Shown here: positions 1-9,000 of the stretch, piece by piece
How positions within the stretch are numbered: position 1 is the stretch's first letter
How the letters are laid out: every line of letters begins with the position of its first letter
From: Bryobacteraceae bacterium CoA2 C42
GTDB lineage: Bacteria > Acidobacteriota > Terriglobia > Bryobacterales > Bryobacteraceae
Reading direction: 5' to 3'
NCBI GenBank assembly: GCA_019931245.1
Contig: JAINDL010000151.1
Coordinates: forward strand, 1-38,135
Length of the DNA stretch: 38,135 nucleotides
Notes under the pieces: model-generated
The model's input: the letters and a program-made list of their open reading frames with translations, nothing else
Databases searched by the model: none
Told to the model about the DNA's origin: nothing
Position numbers and translations under genes: made by a program

Positions 1-133
1 CATCAACGGGCGAGGAACTCGCCCCTCCCGCCGGGCCGAAGCGAGTCCGTTGTGCGCGATTCCTCAGAAGTAGCCTTGGGAGCCGGACCGGCGGACTGGC
101 TCCCGATCGGTTACGCCGTTCCGGAGGCTGGAT
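1..133 (+). promoter_or_regulatory. Leader region upstream of the lycopene cyclase gene
   Basis: No gene is visible here. Two perfect inverted repeats are present: GGGCGAG (8-14) pairs with CTCGCCC (18-24) around a GAA loop, and GGGAGCC (78-84) pairs with GGCTCCC (98-104). Neither is followed by a T-tract. The first may be the transcription end of a gene outside the window; the second would sit in the 5' leader of the cyclase gene. A GGAGG ribosome binding site at 122-126 precedes the ATG at 134 by 7 nt. No convincing -35/-10 pair was found. Confidence 0.4.
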
Positions 134-1330
134 ATGAGAAGTCATCACGATCTGATCATTATTGGCGGAGGCTGCGCGGGACTTAGTCTGGCGGCGAGAT
201 TAAGCAGTTACGGCGAAGACGCTCCGCGCACGCTGGTGGTGGATAGCCGGGCCGGTTACAGCAATGACCGGACGTGGTGTTTTTGGCGTTTGCCAGGTAC
301 ATTGGCACAGGAACTGGTGGAGTATGAATGGTCGCAGTTCCGGATAGCTGGGGCAGGGAAAGAGGTGCGGGTGGACTGTTCGGCCACGCCTTACTGCGCG
401 ATTCCGGCGGAGCGGTTTTACTGGAATTCGCTGGCTGCGATCAGCGGGAATGAACGGATTGGGTTAGTGAATCAGGCGCCGGTACACGGGGTGGTGGGCG
501 GCGGACCGGGCCGGTGGGAGGTGGAGACGGCAGCGGGGAGTTATTCGGCGACCAACGTTGTGGATACGCGTCCGGCGCGGGCGCCGCGGCAGGGGGATGC
601 GTTGTTGTGGCAGAGTTTCCTGGGGGTGGAGGTGGAGTACGAGAAAGGCAGTTTTGATGCGCGGCAAGTAACGTTAATGGATTTCGGGGGGACGCCCGGG
701 CAGCGGATGGTGTTCACTTATATTCTGCCGTTCGATGCGCGGCGGGCGCTGGTGGAAATCACCGAGTTTTCCCCATATGCGGTGGTGCCGGGCGAGTTAC
801 AGCCGCTGCTACGGGGGGCGTTGGATCGGCTCGTTCCGGGGCGGGAGGGTCGAGTGGTGCGCACGGAGTCCGGGGTGTTGCCGATGGGGATGCTGGGCGC
901 GTCTCCGGGGGGGGTGCAGTGGGGGGACGGCCGATGGTCGTATGTCCAGGCGGGGGTAGCGGGGGGCGGTGCGCGGTCCTGTACGGGATACGCGTTTCAG
1001 CGGATTCAGCGATGGGCGGAGCGTTGCGCGCTACAGATACGGGAGCATGGATCGCCGGTCGGGCATGCGAAGGATCCGGTGACGCTGGCCTTTTTGGATC
1101 ATCTGTTCTTGCGGGTCCTGCGGGACCGGCCGCAGCTGGCGCCCCAGCTTTTCGCGCAGTTGTTTGGGAAGGCGGCGACAGGTTCGGTATTGCGGTTTCT
1201 GGGGGACTGGGCGACGGCGGCGGACATTGTGCGGGTGGTGGCGGCGTTGCCGCCGGGGCCATTTGTGAAGGCTTTGATGAGCTTGTGCGCGGAGCCGGCG
1301 GCGGCTTGGCGGGAGTCGCTTGTTTCCTGA
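134..1330 (+). CDS. crtY: Lycopene beta-cyclase (CrtY/CrtL type)
   Basis: This flavoprotein cyclises the ends of lycopene to give beta-carotene, normally at the cytoplasmic membrane. The 398-residue product opens with a Rossmann nucleotide-binding motif, IIIGGGCAGLSLAARL, at residues 8-23, followed by the family signature SNDRTWCFW near residue 44. The length is that of a full CrtY. The ATG at 134 has a GGAGG site at optimal spacing. The next gene encodes a carotene dioxygenase and starts at or just past the stop codon, so the two probably form one operon and one pathway, lycopene to beta-carotene to retinal. The coding strand is strongly G-ending at third positions, like the other plus-strand genes near the window ends. 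The family call is firm; product specificity (mono- or bicyclic) is inferred from the partner gene. Confidence 0.9.
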   Translation: MRSHHDLIIIGGGCAGLSLAARLSSYGEDAPRTLVVDSRAGYSNDRTWCFWRLPGTLAQELVEYEWSQFRIAGAGKEVRVDCSATPYCAIPAERFYWNSLAAISGNERIGLVNQAPVHGVVGGGPGRWEVETAAGSYSATNVVDTRPARAPRQGDALLWQSFLGVEVEYEKGSFDARQVTLMDFGGTPGQRMVFTYILPFDARRALVEITEFSPYAVVPGELQPLLRGALDRLVPGREGRVVRTESGVLPMGMLGASPGGVQWGDGRWSYVQAGVAGGGARSCTGYAFQRIQRWAERCALQIREHGSPVGHAKDPVTLAFLDHLFLRVLRDRPQLAPQLFAQLFGKAATGSVLRFLGDWATAADIVRVVAALPPGPFVKALMSLCAEPAAAWRESLVS

Positions 1331-1340
1331 AGGCAGGATC

Positions 1341-2228
1341 GTGGCAGGGGGCACGGCGGTGGCGCGGCAGGGCCGGTGGTTTGTCGCCGCTTGCATCGTC
1401 GCGCTGTTGCTGGCGCTGGTGTCTAGTGGGCCACGGGGGGGGGCGACATTGTGGGGTCTGGCATCGTTGATTGTGCTGTTGGGGGTTCCGCACGGAGCGT
1501 TGGATACGATTTATGCGGGTCGGGCGTTGGGGGTGCGGGGAGCGGGGCGGTGGGTTTTGTTCACGGCTGGTTATCTGGCGCCGGTGGTGGCGGTGATTGT
1601 GTGGTGGCCGAGCGCGCCGTGGCTGTTGCTGCCGCTGTTTTTGGCGGTGTCGGTGGCGCATTTTTCGGGTGATCCTGGAGCGGGGTGTCCGGTGTGGCTG
1701 CGGATTTTGTACGGGGGTGCGCCGGTGGTGTTGCCGGCTTGGCGGCATGGGGCGGAGGTGGAGCAGTTGTTCGCGATTCTATCGTCAGGGGAGGTGGCGG
1801 CGGCGCTGCGGCTGATTCTGGGGTGGCTGGCGTGGTGTTGGCTTGGAGGATTGGCTTGGGGTGTGGCGGGGACGTGGCGGCGGAACCGGCAGATGGCGGT
1901 GGAGATTGGCGCGGCGGCGACCCTTTGTGCGGTGGTCCCGCCACTCGAGTCTTTTACGTTGTTTTTTTGCGGGATGCACAGTGCGAGGCACATTCTGCGG
2001 AGTCTAGCGGAGGAGGAGGGGGAGGCGGGACGACTGGTTTGGGCGGGTCTGCCGCCGATGGTGGGGACGGCCGGGTTGCTGGCGGGATATTGGTGGTATG
2101 CGCGGGAGACGGCGGTGGAACCGCGTTTGTTGCAGACGGTGTTTGTCAGCCTGGCGGCGTTGACGTTTCCGCATGCCGTCTTGATTGACCTCGTTTTCGG
2201 CCGACGGTGGGGTCAGCGGCGTTCTTAG
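1341..2228 (+). CDS. blh: Brp/Blh-family beta-carotene 15,15'-dioxygenase
   Basis: Blh-type membrane enzymes split beta-carotene into two retinal molecules using an iron held by four histidines. The sequence shows the hallmark GVPHGALD near residue 50, VAHFSGDP, then MHSARH (two His four residues apart) and FPHAVLID near the C-terminus, with several hydrophobic membrane segments between. The GTG at 1341 is chosen because GAAGG lies 7 nt upstream. A TTG at 1320, overlapping the cyclase stop, is an alternative with GGGAG in front and would add seven residues. The stop codon shares bases 2225-2228 with the stop of the convergent gene. Pairing with a lycopene cyclase strongly supports retinal synthesis. 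No rhodopsin gene lies in this window, so the user of the retinal is unknown. Confidence 0.85.
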   Translation: MAGGTAVARQGRWFVAACIVALLLALVSSGPRGGATLWGLASLIVLLGVPHGALDTIYAGRALGVRGAGRWVLFTAGYLAPVVAVIVWWPSAPWLLLPLFLAVSVAHFSGDPGAGCPVWLRILYGGAPVVLPAWRHGAEVEQLFAILSSGEVAAALRLILGWLAWCWLGGLAWGVAGTWRRNRQMAVEIGAAATLCAVVPPLESFTLFFCGMHSARHILRSLAEEEGEAGRLVWAGLPPMVGTAGLLAGYWWYARETAVEPRLLQTVFVSLAALTFPHAVLIDLVFGRRWGQRRS

Positions 2229-4381
2229 GGCTGATAGGTGCGTTTGGCGTTGGTCTTGATCTGGTCGGGGTAGAAGTAGACTTCGCGGAGTTCGCCGCGG
2301 CTGTAGCGTTCGGCCTGGTCGTTGAAATGGAGGGATGCGGGGTTGCCGCTTTCGCCACCGGCGGAGATGGCGCGGGCGCGGACGCGTTTGCCGAACTCGA
2401 CGACGGCGACAAAGCTGTTGCCGGAGGTGCCGTACCACTTTTTCGTGCCGGGCTTGGGGGCGGCGCCGAAGGAGGCGAGCGAGCCCCAGAGGGCGGAGGG
2501 GAAGCCGACGGGGAGGCTGGGCTTGGCGTCGTCGAAGGGGTGGACGATGTCGCCGGTGAGGCGCTGGAAGCGGTTGATTTCGCCCCAGGGGGTCTGCCAT
2601 TTGCCGAAGTCGCGGGTGAGGTTGTCGCAGCCGACGGCGAGGGCGTGGAGGAGGATGTCCTTCGGGGCGTCCTTGGCGATGGAGTCGGCAAAGGAGAGGC
2701 TGATGGAGCGGCCGGTGGAGCGGCGGAGGAGGTCGTTGGCCCAGAAGATGGCCAGGGAGGTCGCGACCGAGTCCGTGGACCAGCGGTAGTTCCAGGCCTT
2801 GAGGACGGCGATCTGGGAGGCGAGTTTGGCTTTGAGCGGGTCGGATGCGGGGGTGGCTTCCCAGGCTTTGACGAGGGCGGGGATGGTTTTTTCAAACCAG
2901 GGGAGGTGGGTGTCGTAGGCGGCGCCGAGGAGGGAGTCGAGGGTGAAGTCTTTGACGCCGTCGAGGACTTTGAGGGCGTGGAGGCCGCGGGCGGTTTCGA
3001 CGCCGCGTTCGACGTAGGCGGGGAAGTTTTCGGGCTTGGGGCTGTGGGCGCCGGCGGCGGACCAGGGGCTGTTGTTGGCGTTGTAGAGCCAGCCGGAGGC
3101 GGGGTTGTGGAGTTCGGGCAGGTCGGTGAGGGCGTGGAGGGGGCCCCAGTCGGTGGCGGGGTTCGCGCCGTCGACGGGTTTGCTCCAGTCGAATTTCGCG
3201 TCGCGTTTGGGGAGGTAGTTGCCGTGGAAGTAGGCGATGGCGCCGTCGGCATCGGCGTAGATGGTGTTGTTGGAGGAGTTGGCTTTCAGTTCCATGGTTT
3301 CGCGGAAGGCCTTGTAGCTGCGGGCCTTGGTGCGGAGGTAGGACTGGGAGAGGGCTTTGATGGGCTCCTGCATGAAGCGGATGGCGACCCACTGGCCGTC
3401 GATGGCGCGGACGATGGGGCCATGGTGGGTGCGGTAGGTCGTGAAGGTCTTGCGGGCCGGGCCGTTGGGGGTTTGGTAGTTGAGGGTGATGGTTTCGGTG
3501 GAGACGGGGCGGGTGGCGTCGCCGTGTTTGTAGACATAGCCGGTGGGGGTTTTTTCGACGGTTTCGCGGAACTCGTCGACGGCGTCGACGCCGGAGGTGG
3601 TGTGCATCCAGCCGGCGCGGTCGTTGAAGCCCTGGTAGATGAAGAACTGGCCCCAGGTGGCGGCGCCGTAGGCGTTGAGGCCTTGGCGGGAGGTCATCTG
3701 GAGTTCGGAGCGGAAGAAGAAGGAGGTGTGGGGGTTGATGAGGAGGAGGGCGTTTTTGTGGCGGGTGTTGGCGGGGGCGATGGCGACGCCGTTCGAGCCG
3801 CGGGGTTCGTTGTCCGGGGCGGGGGGGAGGGCGGCGAGGGTGGTGGCGCCGTCGCCGTAGAAGGCCTGGAGCTCGCGGGGGCTGATGCGTTCGATGTCGC
3901 CGCCGATGCTGCCTTCGGTGAAGCTGAGGGCCATCCAGGGTTCAAAGCGGGTGAGGACGCGGGGCTTGGTTGCGGGGTGAGTGTGGAGGTAGTAGTTGAG
4001 GCCGTCGGCGAAGGCGTCCATGAGTTTGCGGAGCCAGAGGGGGCTGGCGGCGTAGCGGGCCGGGAGGGTGGCGGGGTTGAGGTAGAGGCGGGAGCGAAGG
4101 TCGAAGTAGAGGCGCGCTTCGCCGTCGGCTTCGGCGGTGCGGCCGAGGGCGGTGAGGTAGTTGGCTTCGATGCGGGGGAAGTCGTCTTCGGCCTGGGCGT
4201 AAAGGGCGCCGAAGACGGCGTCGGCGTCGGTTTTGCCGGAGACGTGGGCGATGCCCCAGCGGTCGCGGGTGATGGTGACCTGTTTGGCTTGGCGCTGCCA
4301 GCGGGCGAGTTCGGCGGGGGTGGGCGCGGCTTCGAGGAGCGCAGCGACGAGGAGACAGAGGACGAAGCGGGGCACGAGCAT
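2225..4381 (-). CDS. Penicillin acylase family protein (peptidase S45, Ntn hydrolase)
   Basis: S45 enzymes are exported amidases that hydrolyse beta-lactam side chains, acyl-homoserine lactones or other N-acyl compounds after autocatalytic cleavage to alpha and beta chains. The 718-residue product begins with a signal peptide (MLVPRFVLCLLVAALLEAAP). It has the alpha-chain motif DRWGIAHVSGKTDADAVFGAL at about 40-60 and the cleavage site with its predicted N-terminal nucleophile in RGSNGVAIAP, Ser196. The length is typical. It follows the mannonate-dehydratase-like gene after 41 nt and is probably cotranscribed with it, although a TAAGAT hexamer 10 nt before the ATG could also start a short transcript. 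The tail overlaps the carotene dioxygenase gene by 4 bp. Substrate cannot be told from sequence; quorum-signal or peptide-amide scavenging are both possible. Confidence 0.85.
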   Translation of the reverse strand: MLVPRFVLCLLVAALLEAAPTPAELARWQRQAKQVTITRDRWGIAHVSGKTDADAVFGALYAQAEDDFPRIEANYLTALGRTAEADGEARLYFDLRSRLYLNPATLPARYAASPLWLRKLMDAFADGLNYYLHTHPATKPRVLTRFEPWMALSFTEGSIGGDIERISPRELQAFYGDGATTLAALPPAPDNEPRGSNGVAIAPANTRHKNALLLINPHTSFFFRSELQMTSRQGLNAYGAATWGQFFIYQGFNDRAGWMHTTSGVDAVDEFRETVEKTPTGYVYKHGDATRPVSTETITLNYQTPNGPARKTFTTYRTHHGPIVRAIDGQWVAIRFMQEPIKALSQSYLRTKARSYKAFRETMELKANSSNNTIYADADGAIAYFHGNYLPKRDAKFDWSKPVDGANPATDWGPLHALTDLPELHNPASGWLYNANNSPWSAAGAHSPKPENFPAYVERGVETARGLHALKVLDGVKDFTLDSLLGAAYDTHLPWFEKTIPALVKAWEATPASDPLKAKLASQIAVLKAWNYRWSTDSVATSLAIFWANDLLRRSTGRSISLSFADSIAKDAPKDILLHALAVGCDNLTRDFGKWQTPWGEINRFQRLTGDIVHPFDDAKPSLPVGFPSALWGSLASFGAAPKPGTKKWYGTSGNSFVAVVEFGKRVRARAISAGGESGNPASLHFNDQAERYSRGELREVYFYPDQIKTNAKRTYQP

Positions 4382-4391
4382 CGGTGTTTCG

Positions 4392-4397
4392 ATCTTA
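4392..4397 (-). promoter_or_regulatory. Possible -10 element of the S45 acylase gene
   Basis: On the minus strand the hexamer TAAGAT lies 10 nt before the ATG at 4381, and no Shine-Dalgarno sequence stands between them. It fits the TANNNT pattern seen before several starts in this window. No good -35 box is present. Confidence 0.25.
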
Positions 4398-4422
4398 GCT
4401 CATGCCCCGCGGGGAGGGGTGT

Positions 4423-5517
4423 TCAGGTGGTTTTGACTTCGGCGTGGGCGCGTTCGACCATGGCGCGCATCCAGGCGATGGTGTAGGCGACGGCGACGCG
4501 GGGGCCGCCGGCCATGGTGGGGAAGTGGTCGCCGATGATGATGCCGTCGAAGTTGACTTCGCGGAGGGCTTTCATGGCTTTGTACATGTCATAGTAGCCG
4601 TTGTCGACGAAGGTTTCGACGAAGTGGGGCAGGGGAGCGGACATGTTGCGCATGTGCACTTTCCAGATTTTGCCGCGTTCGCCGAAGTACTTGATGGCGG
4701 TGACGACATCGGCGCCCATGAGTTCGCCGCCTTCGAGCCACGTTCCGATACAGAAGCAGACGCCGACGTGGGTGGAGTTGGCCATTTCGAGGGCGCGCTT
4801 GTAGCCTTCGAAGGTGCCGAAGATGTGGCGCGGGATGCCGGCAAGCATGGGGACGGGCGGGTCGTCGGGATGGATGCCGATGAAGACGTTGTTTTCTTCG
4901 GCGACCGGGGCGACTTTGCGGATGAAGTATTCGTAGTTGTCCCAGAGCTCCTGTTCGGTGTACACGCGGCCATGGGAGAGGGGACCTTTGAACACTTTGC
5001 CGGCCCAGGTGCCCTCGCCGCCTTTGGCGAGGTTGAAGGCGCGGGCGGAGGCGCTGCCGCGGGTGGATTCTCGCTCGGTGGCCCAGATGCCGTTGCCCAT
5101 GTGGGCGTAGGTGACGTAGTGGATGCCGGCTTTGCCGCAGTTTTGGAGGTAGCGTTTGTAGGCTTCGATGCGTTCGTCGCGGCCGGGGAGGTTGAGGACG
5201 ATCTCTTCCTGGTTGCGGTTGCCGTCGTGGCCGATGTTGAAGACGCGGAGTCCGGCCGATTCGACCTTGGCCTTGATGCGGCGGAAGTTTTCGACGTTAT
5301 CGTCTTCGCGTTTGATGGTGACGGAGGTGTAGAGGGCGCCGACCTGGTTCATGAACTGGAGGTCTTCGTCGCTGGGGTTGGCGCCGAGCTGCATGGCGAT
5401 CTTCATGCCGGGGGCCCAGGGGGTGATCTTGGGCGGGTTGAGTTTGAGCGGAGCGGCGGGCGCCTGGGCCGCGGCGGCGAGGCCGGCGGCGCGGAGAGCG
5501 AAATCGCGGCGTTTCAT
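4423..5517 (-). CDS. Tat-exported mannonate dehydratase-like TIM-barrel protein
   Basis: The family (UxuA) converts D-mannonate to 2-keto-3-deoxygluconate using a metal in a TIM barrel. Family motifs are clear: GIHPDDPP around residue 235, CFCIGTWLEGG, KVHMRNM and a C-terminal GIIIGDHFP. The protein has 364 residues. Unusually for this enzyme, it begins with a twin-arginine signal, MKRRDFALRAAG followed by an Ala-rich stretch, so it is predicted to be folded in the cytoplasm and exported. That makes a classical uronate-pathway role less certain; it may be a relative acting on a sugar in the periplasm. It lies 18 nt after a small unknown gene. A TATAAT hexamer 8 nt before the ATG and the lack of a ribosome binding site suggest its own leaderless transcript. 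Confidence 0.75.
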   Translation of the reverse strand: MKRRDFALRAAGLAAAAQAPAAPLKLNPPKITPWAPGMKIAMQLGANPSDEDLQFMNQVGALYTSVTIKREDDNVENFRRIKAKVESAGLRVFNIGHDGNRNQEEIVLNLPGRDERIEAYKRYLQNCGKAGIHYVTYAHMGNGIWATERESTRGSASARAFNLAKGGEGTWAGKVFKGPLSHGRVYTEQELWDNYEYFIRKVAPVAEENNVFIGIHPDDPPVPMLAGIPRHIFGTFEGYKRALEMANSTHVGVCFCIGTWLEGGELMGADVVTAIKYFGERGKIWKVHMRNMSAPLPHFVETFVDNGYYDMYKAMKALREVNFDGIIIGDHFPTMAGGPRVAVAYTIAWMRAMVERAHAEVKTT

Positions 5518-5525
5518 ATGACGGG

Positions 5526-5531
5526 ATTATA
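5526..5531 (-). promoter_or_regulatory. Candidate -10 element (TATAAT) of the mannonate dehydratase-like gene
   Basis: A perfect TATAAT on the minus strand ends 8 nt before the ATG at 5517. A start point about 7 nt downstream would put the 5' end of the RNA at or next to the start codon. It lies between the stop of the 63-residue gene and this start. The -35 region is unconvincing. Confidence 0.4.
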
Positions 5532-5535
5532 TCTG

Positions 5536-5727
5536 CTATGCGGGGTCGACGGAGAGGCCGGCGTCGGCGGCGGCTTTTTCGAAGGCGAGGGCGTCGGGGA
5601 GTTCTTCGGGGAGGTCGAACTGGAGGGTGTAGCGGTCGAAGTTGTTGCGCATCCACTGGTCGGCGGTTTTGTTTTCGGCGGTGAAGACGATGCGGGAGTA
5701 GTCGGCGAAGCGGGAGATGTCGGCCAT
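5536..5727 (-). CDS. Small hypothetical protein, 63 residues
   Basis: I do not recognise this protein. It is acidic, soluble and has no signal peptide or membrane segment. Its sequence is of normal complexity (aromatic residues, many Asp/Glu, e.g. RFADYSRIVF, WMRNNFDRYTLQF, LPEELPDALAFEK), unlike the Gly- or Arg-rich shadow frames around it, which supports real coding. It is the first gene of a minus-strand row leading into the mannonate dehydratase-like gene, 18 nt away. A TACCCT hexamer lies 8 nt before its ATG. Being a small cytoplasmic protein next to an exported enzyme, it gives no clear hint of function. Confidence 0.6.
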   Translation of the reverse strand: MADISRFADYSRIVFTAENKTADQWMRNNFDRYTLQFDLPEELPDALAFEKAAADAGLSVDPA

Positions 5728-6018
5728 TGCTTACGAGGGTAGCAGCGAGTGGCGTCGCGTGGTTCCTCGCGGCACGGCCGGAGCCGCTGGACCCGGTGCC
5801 GCAAGCGAACCGAAGGATGTCGGGGAGCGCTCCGTTTCCAAATCGCACGATCGTGTGATACCGTCCGGTGCGGGACGCCCCTTACCATAGGGCGGGAGCG
5901 ATTCAGGGTGCCGTGGGTATCCCTAACGGTCCCGCTGGGCACACTCCAAAATTTTTGTGACGCCGGGCTGAGGATGAGGCGCGCAGAAACCGGGGTGGCC
6001 GGCCGGGAGAGAGATCAT
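5728..6018. promoter_or_regulatory. Divergent intergenic region and structured leader of TonB receptor 1
   Basis: This 291-bp stretch separates the minus-strand row from TonB receptor 1 and shows no convincing gene. It holds a perfect 10-bp palindrome CACGATCGTG (5846-5855), a possible operator, directly followed by TGATACCGTCC (5856-5866). The same 11 bp occurs upstream of TonB receptor 2. An inverted repeat CGCCC (5876-5880)/GGGCG (5890-5894) and GGGTATCCC (5915-5923) suggest a folded leader. A GGGAGAGAG ribosome binding site lies shortly before the ATG at 6019. Confidence 0.35.
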
Positions 6019-9000
6019 ATGAGATTCACTTTTGCGTCCCTTCTGCTGCTGACGGCCATCCAGTGCCGGGCGCAGGAGTTTCGTTCGACGTTGTCCGGAA
6101 TTGTGACGGACAGCCAGGGCGCCGTCATCGCCGGGGCGAAGCTAGCGGCCAAGCAGAAGGAGACCGGCGCCGAGTTCCAAACGGTTTCCGGACAGGATGG
6201 CCAGTACACATTGCCGTTCCTGCCGCCGGGAGACTTCGTCCTTAGCGTGGAGGCCACGGGCTTTAAACGTTTCGTGCGCGAAGGGATTCGCGTCAGCACG
6301 AACCAGCGGATTGCGCTGGACGTTTCGATGGAGGTGGGCGCGGTGACCGAGAACGTCACGATAACGGCCGAGGCGCCGCTGCTCGAGACTTCGACGGCGT
6401 CGTCGGGGCAGGTGATCGGCACGCAGGTGATCGAGAACATGCCGATGAACGGGCGCACGCCGCTGGTGCTGGCGCAGTTGGCGTTTGGAGTGATTCCTTC
6501 GAGCGATCCGCGCTTTTTCCGGCCTTTCGATAACGGCGGGCCATCGGGCTTCTCGATGGGCGGCGCGGTGGCCCGTTCGAACGAACTGCTGCTGGACGGC
6601 GCGCCGAACACGACCCGCGACAACCGGGTGGCGTACAACCCGCCGGTGGACGCCGTGCAGGAGGTGAAGGTGGAAACCTTCAACATCGACGCGGCCTACG
6701 GCCACACGGGCGGCGGGACCGTCAACGTGGTGATGAAGGGCGGCACCAATCAGTTGCATGGCACGGCGTATGAATTCAATCAGATCTCGAATTTGGCAGC
6801 CAATCAGTTTTTCAATAACGCGACCAACCAGCCGCGTCCGCTGGTGCGCTTCAATCAGTACGGCGCCACGGTCGGTGGTCCGATCTTTGTGCCGAAACTG
6901 GTGGATGGCCGCAATCGCCTGTTCTTCTTCTTCGGATTTGAGCAAGTCAAGGATGCGCTGCCGCGCCCGGAGCGCTCGACGGTGCCGACCGAGGCGTTTC
7001 GCAGCGGCAACCTTTCGCAGTTGCTGAACGTGGCATCCATCTACCAGATCTACGATCCGGCCACCGGGGTGCGCGAAGGCGACCGGGTCCGCCGGCAGCC
7101 CTTTCCGGGCAACATCATTCCGGCCAACCGCATCAGTGCGATCGCCCGGAACTACATGGCTTTTTATCCGCAGCCGAATGCGCCCGGCCAGCCGAACACA
7201 CAGGACAATCTATTTATCGGGCAGGCGGGTGAACGCAACGCGTTTTTTAATTATCTGGGCCGGACCGACATCAACATCAGCGACCGGAATAAATTGTTCT
7301 TCTCAATGCGGACCAACGACCGCGCGGCCGGCGGGATCGGCTCGCTGGGCTTTCAGGTGGGGCAGAACGCCGCGGGCGGCCGACGGTTTAAGCGCGAGAA
7401 CTGGGGCGCTACCCTCGACGATGTGCACACGATCAATCCGAGCACGGTGCTGAATGTTCGGTTGAACTGGACGCGCTTTATCGAGGGAAACACAAACCTG
7501 TTCCCGGACTTTGACACGACAGCGCTCGGTTTGCCGGCTTACATCCGGAACAACACGCGACAATCGACGCTGCCCCGGGTCGTCTTTCCGGCCGCCTCGT
7601 TTACGAGCCTGGGGACCCCGGCTTCGGAGCAGACGGCATATGACATCTTTCAGATATTTACGTCGATGACGAAGATTGTCCGGTCGCACACGCTGAAGTT
7701 TGGGGCCGATCTGCGACATTCGCGCGAGAGCGGCTACGCGCTGGGCGATTCCTCGGGGCGCTATGACTTTGGCACGGAGTGGACGCGGGGTCCGCTTGAC
7801 AGCTCGCCTTCGGCACCGCTGGGCCAGGATTTTGCCGCTTTCCTGCTGGGGCTTCCGACGGCGGGGCAGTTCGATCTGAATGCCTTCCGGACGGTGGACG
7901 CGAAATACTTTGCCTTCTTCCTGCAGGACGACTGGCGCGTGAAACGGAACCTGACGTTGAACCTGGGACTGCGGGCCGAGCGCGACGTCCCGCCAACGGA
8001 ACGCTACAACCGGGCGGTGAACGGCTTTGACTTCACGACGGCGAACCCGATTCAACCGGCCGTCGTGGCGGCCTACGCGCGGAATCCGATCCCCGAGATC
8101 GCTCCCGGCCAGTTTCAGACGCCCGGCGGGCTGCTCTTTGCCAGCAGCGGGAACTCCCGAATCTTTGATACGAACCCTGTGTACTTCAGCCCGCGCGTTG
8201 GCATCTCCTGGAGTCCCGAAGCGCTAGGCGGGAAAACGGTTCTGCGCGCCGGGATTGGCTCGTTTCTGTTCAGTTACGGCGTACCGGCGATTCAACAGCC
8301 GGGCTTCAGCCAGGAGACGCTTCTGGTGCCGACACTCGACGGATTTCTGACGCCGTCAGCGACGTTCGCCAACCCCTTTCCCAATGGATTTGATCAGCCG
8401 CCGGGCTCGAGCCGAGGCCTGGCGACGTTCAATGGCCGCGGCGTACGCTACACGGTTCCAGCACTCAAGAACCCCTACTCGCTGCGTTGGAACTTCAGCG
8501 TGCAGCGGCAGCTGAGCGCCGGGCTGTTGTTCGAAGCGGGCTACATCGGAAACCGTTCCGTCCATCTCGAGGTGACGCGCGACATCGGGGCGCTGCCGGG
8601 CCAGTGGCTGAGCACGACGGGCGCGCGAGATCAGGCGATTATTAATCGCAATCTGTCCAATGTCCCGAATCCGTTTGCCGGGCTCCTGCCGCGGACGGGC
8701 CTCAATGGCGGGGTGGTTGCTCGCCAGCAGCTGCTCCGGCCTTTCCCGCAATTTCTGAGCGTGACGCAGGACTCCAACAACCGGGGAAGTTCCACCTTCC
8801 ACATGCTGATGCTGCGGTTGGAGAAGCGGTTCTCGAACGGCGTGAACCTGATGGCGAACTATCAGTATTCGAAGCTGATTGAGTGGCGGAGCCACCTGAA
8901 CGCCTTCTCGGAGGTGCTGGAGAAGCGGATTGCCTCTGAGGACCGGCCGCAGCGGCTCGTGGTGTCGTCCAGTCTCGAACTGCCGTTCGGGAAGGGTAAG

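Noticed and set aside
2207-4486. 759-residue open frame on the plus strand antisense to the S45 acylase gene
   Set aside because: Product is low-complexity Gly/Val/Glu/Ala sequence without motifs; the opposite strand encodes a complete S45 protein with signal peptide and nucleophile. It arises from the G-rich plus strand.
4402-5742. 446-residue plus-strand open frame opposite the mannonate dehydratase-like gene
   Set aside because: Low-complexity Gly/Val/Phe/Asp-rich product; the minus strand encodes a complete protein with family motifs.
5749-6018. N-terminal extension of TonB receptor 1 by 90 residues
   Set aside because: The extension is Arg-rich and would bury the signal peptide; a ribosome binding site lies before the ATG at 6019.
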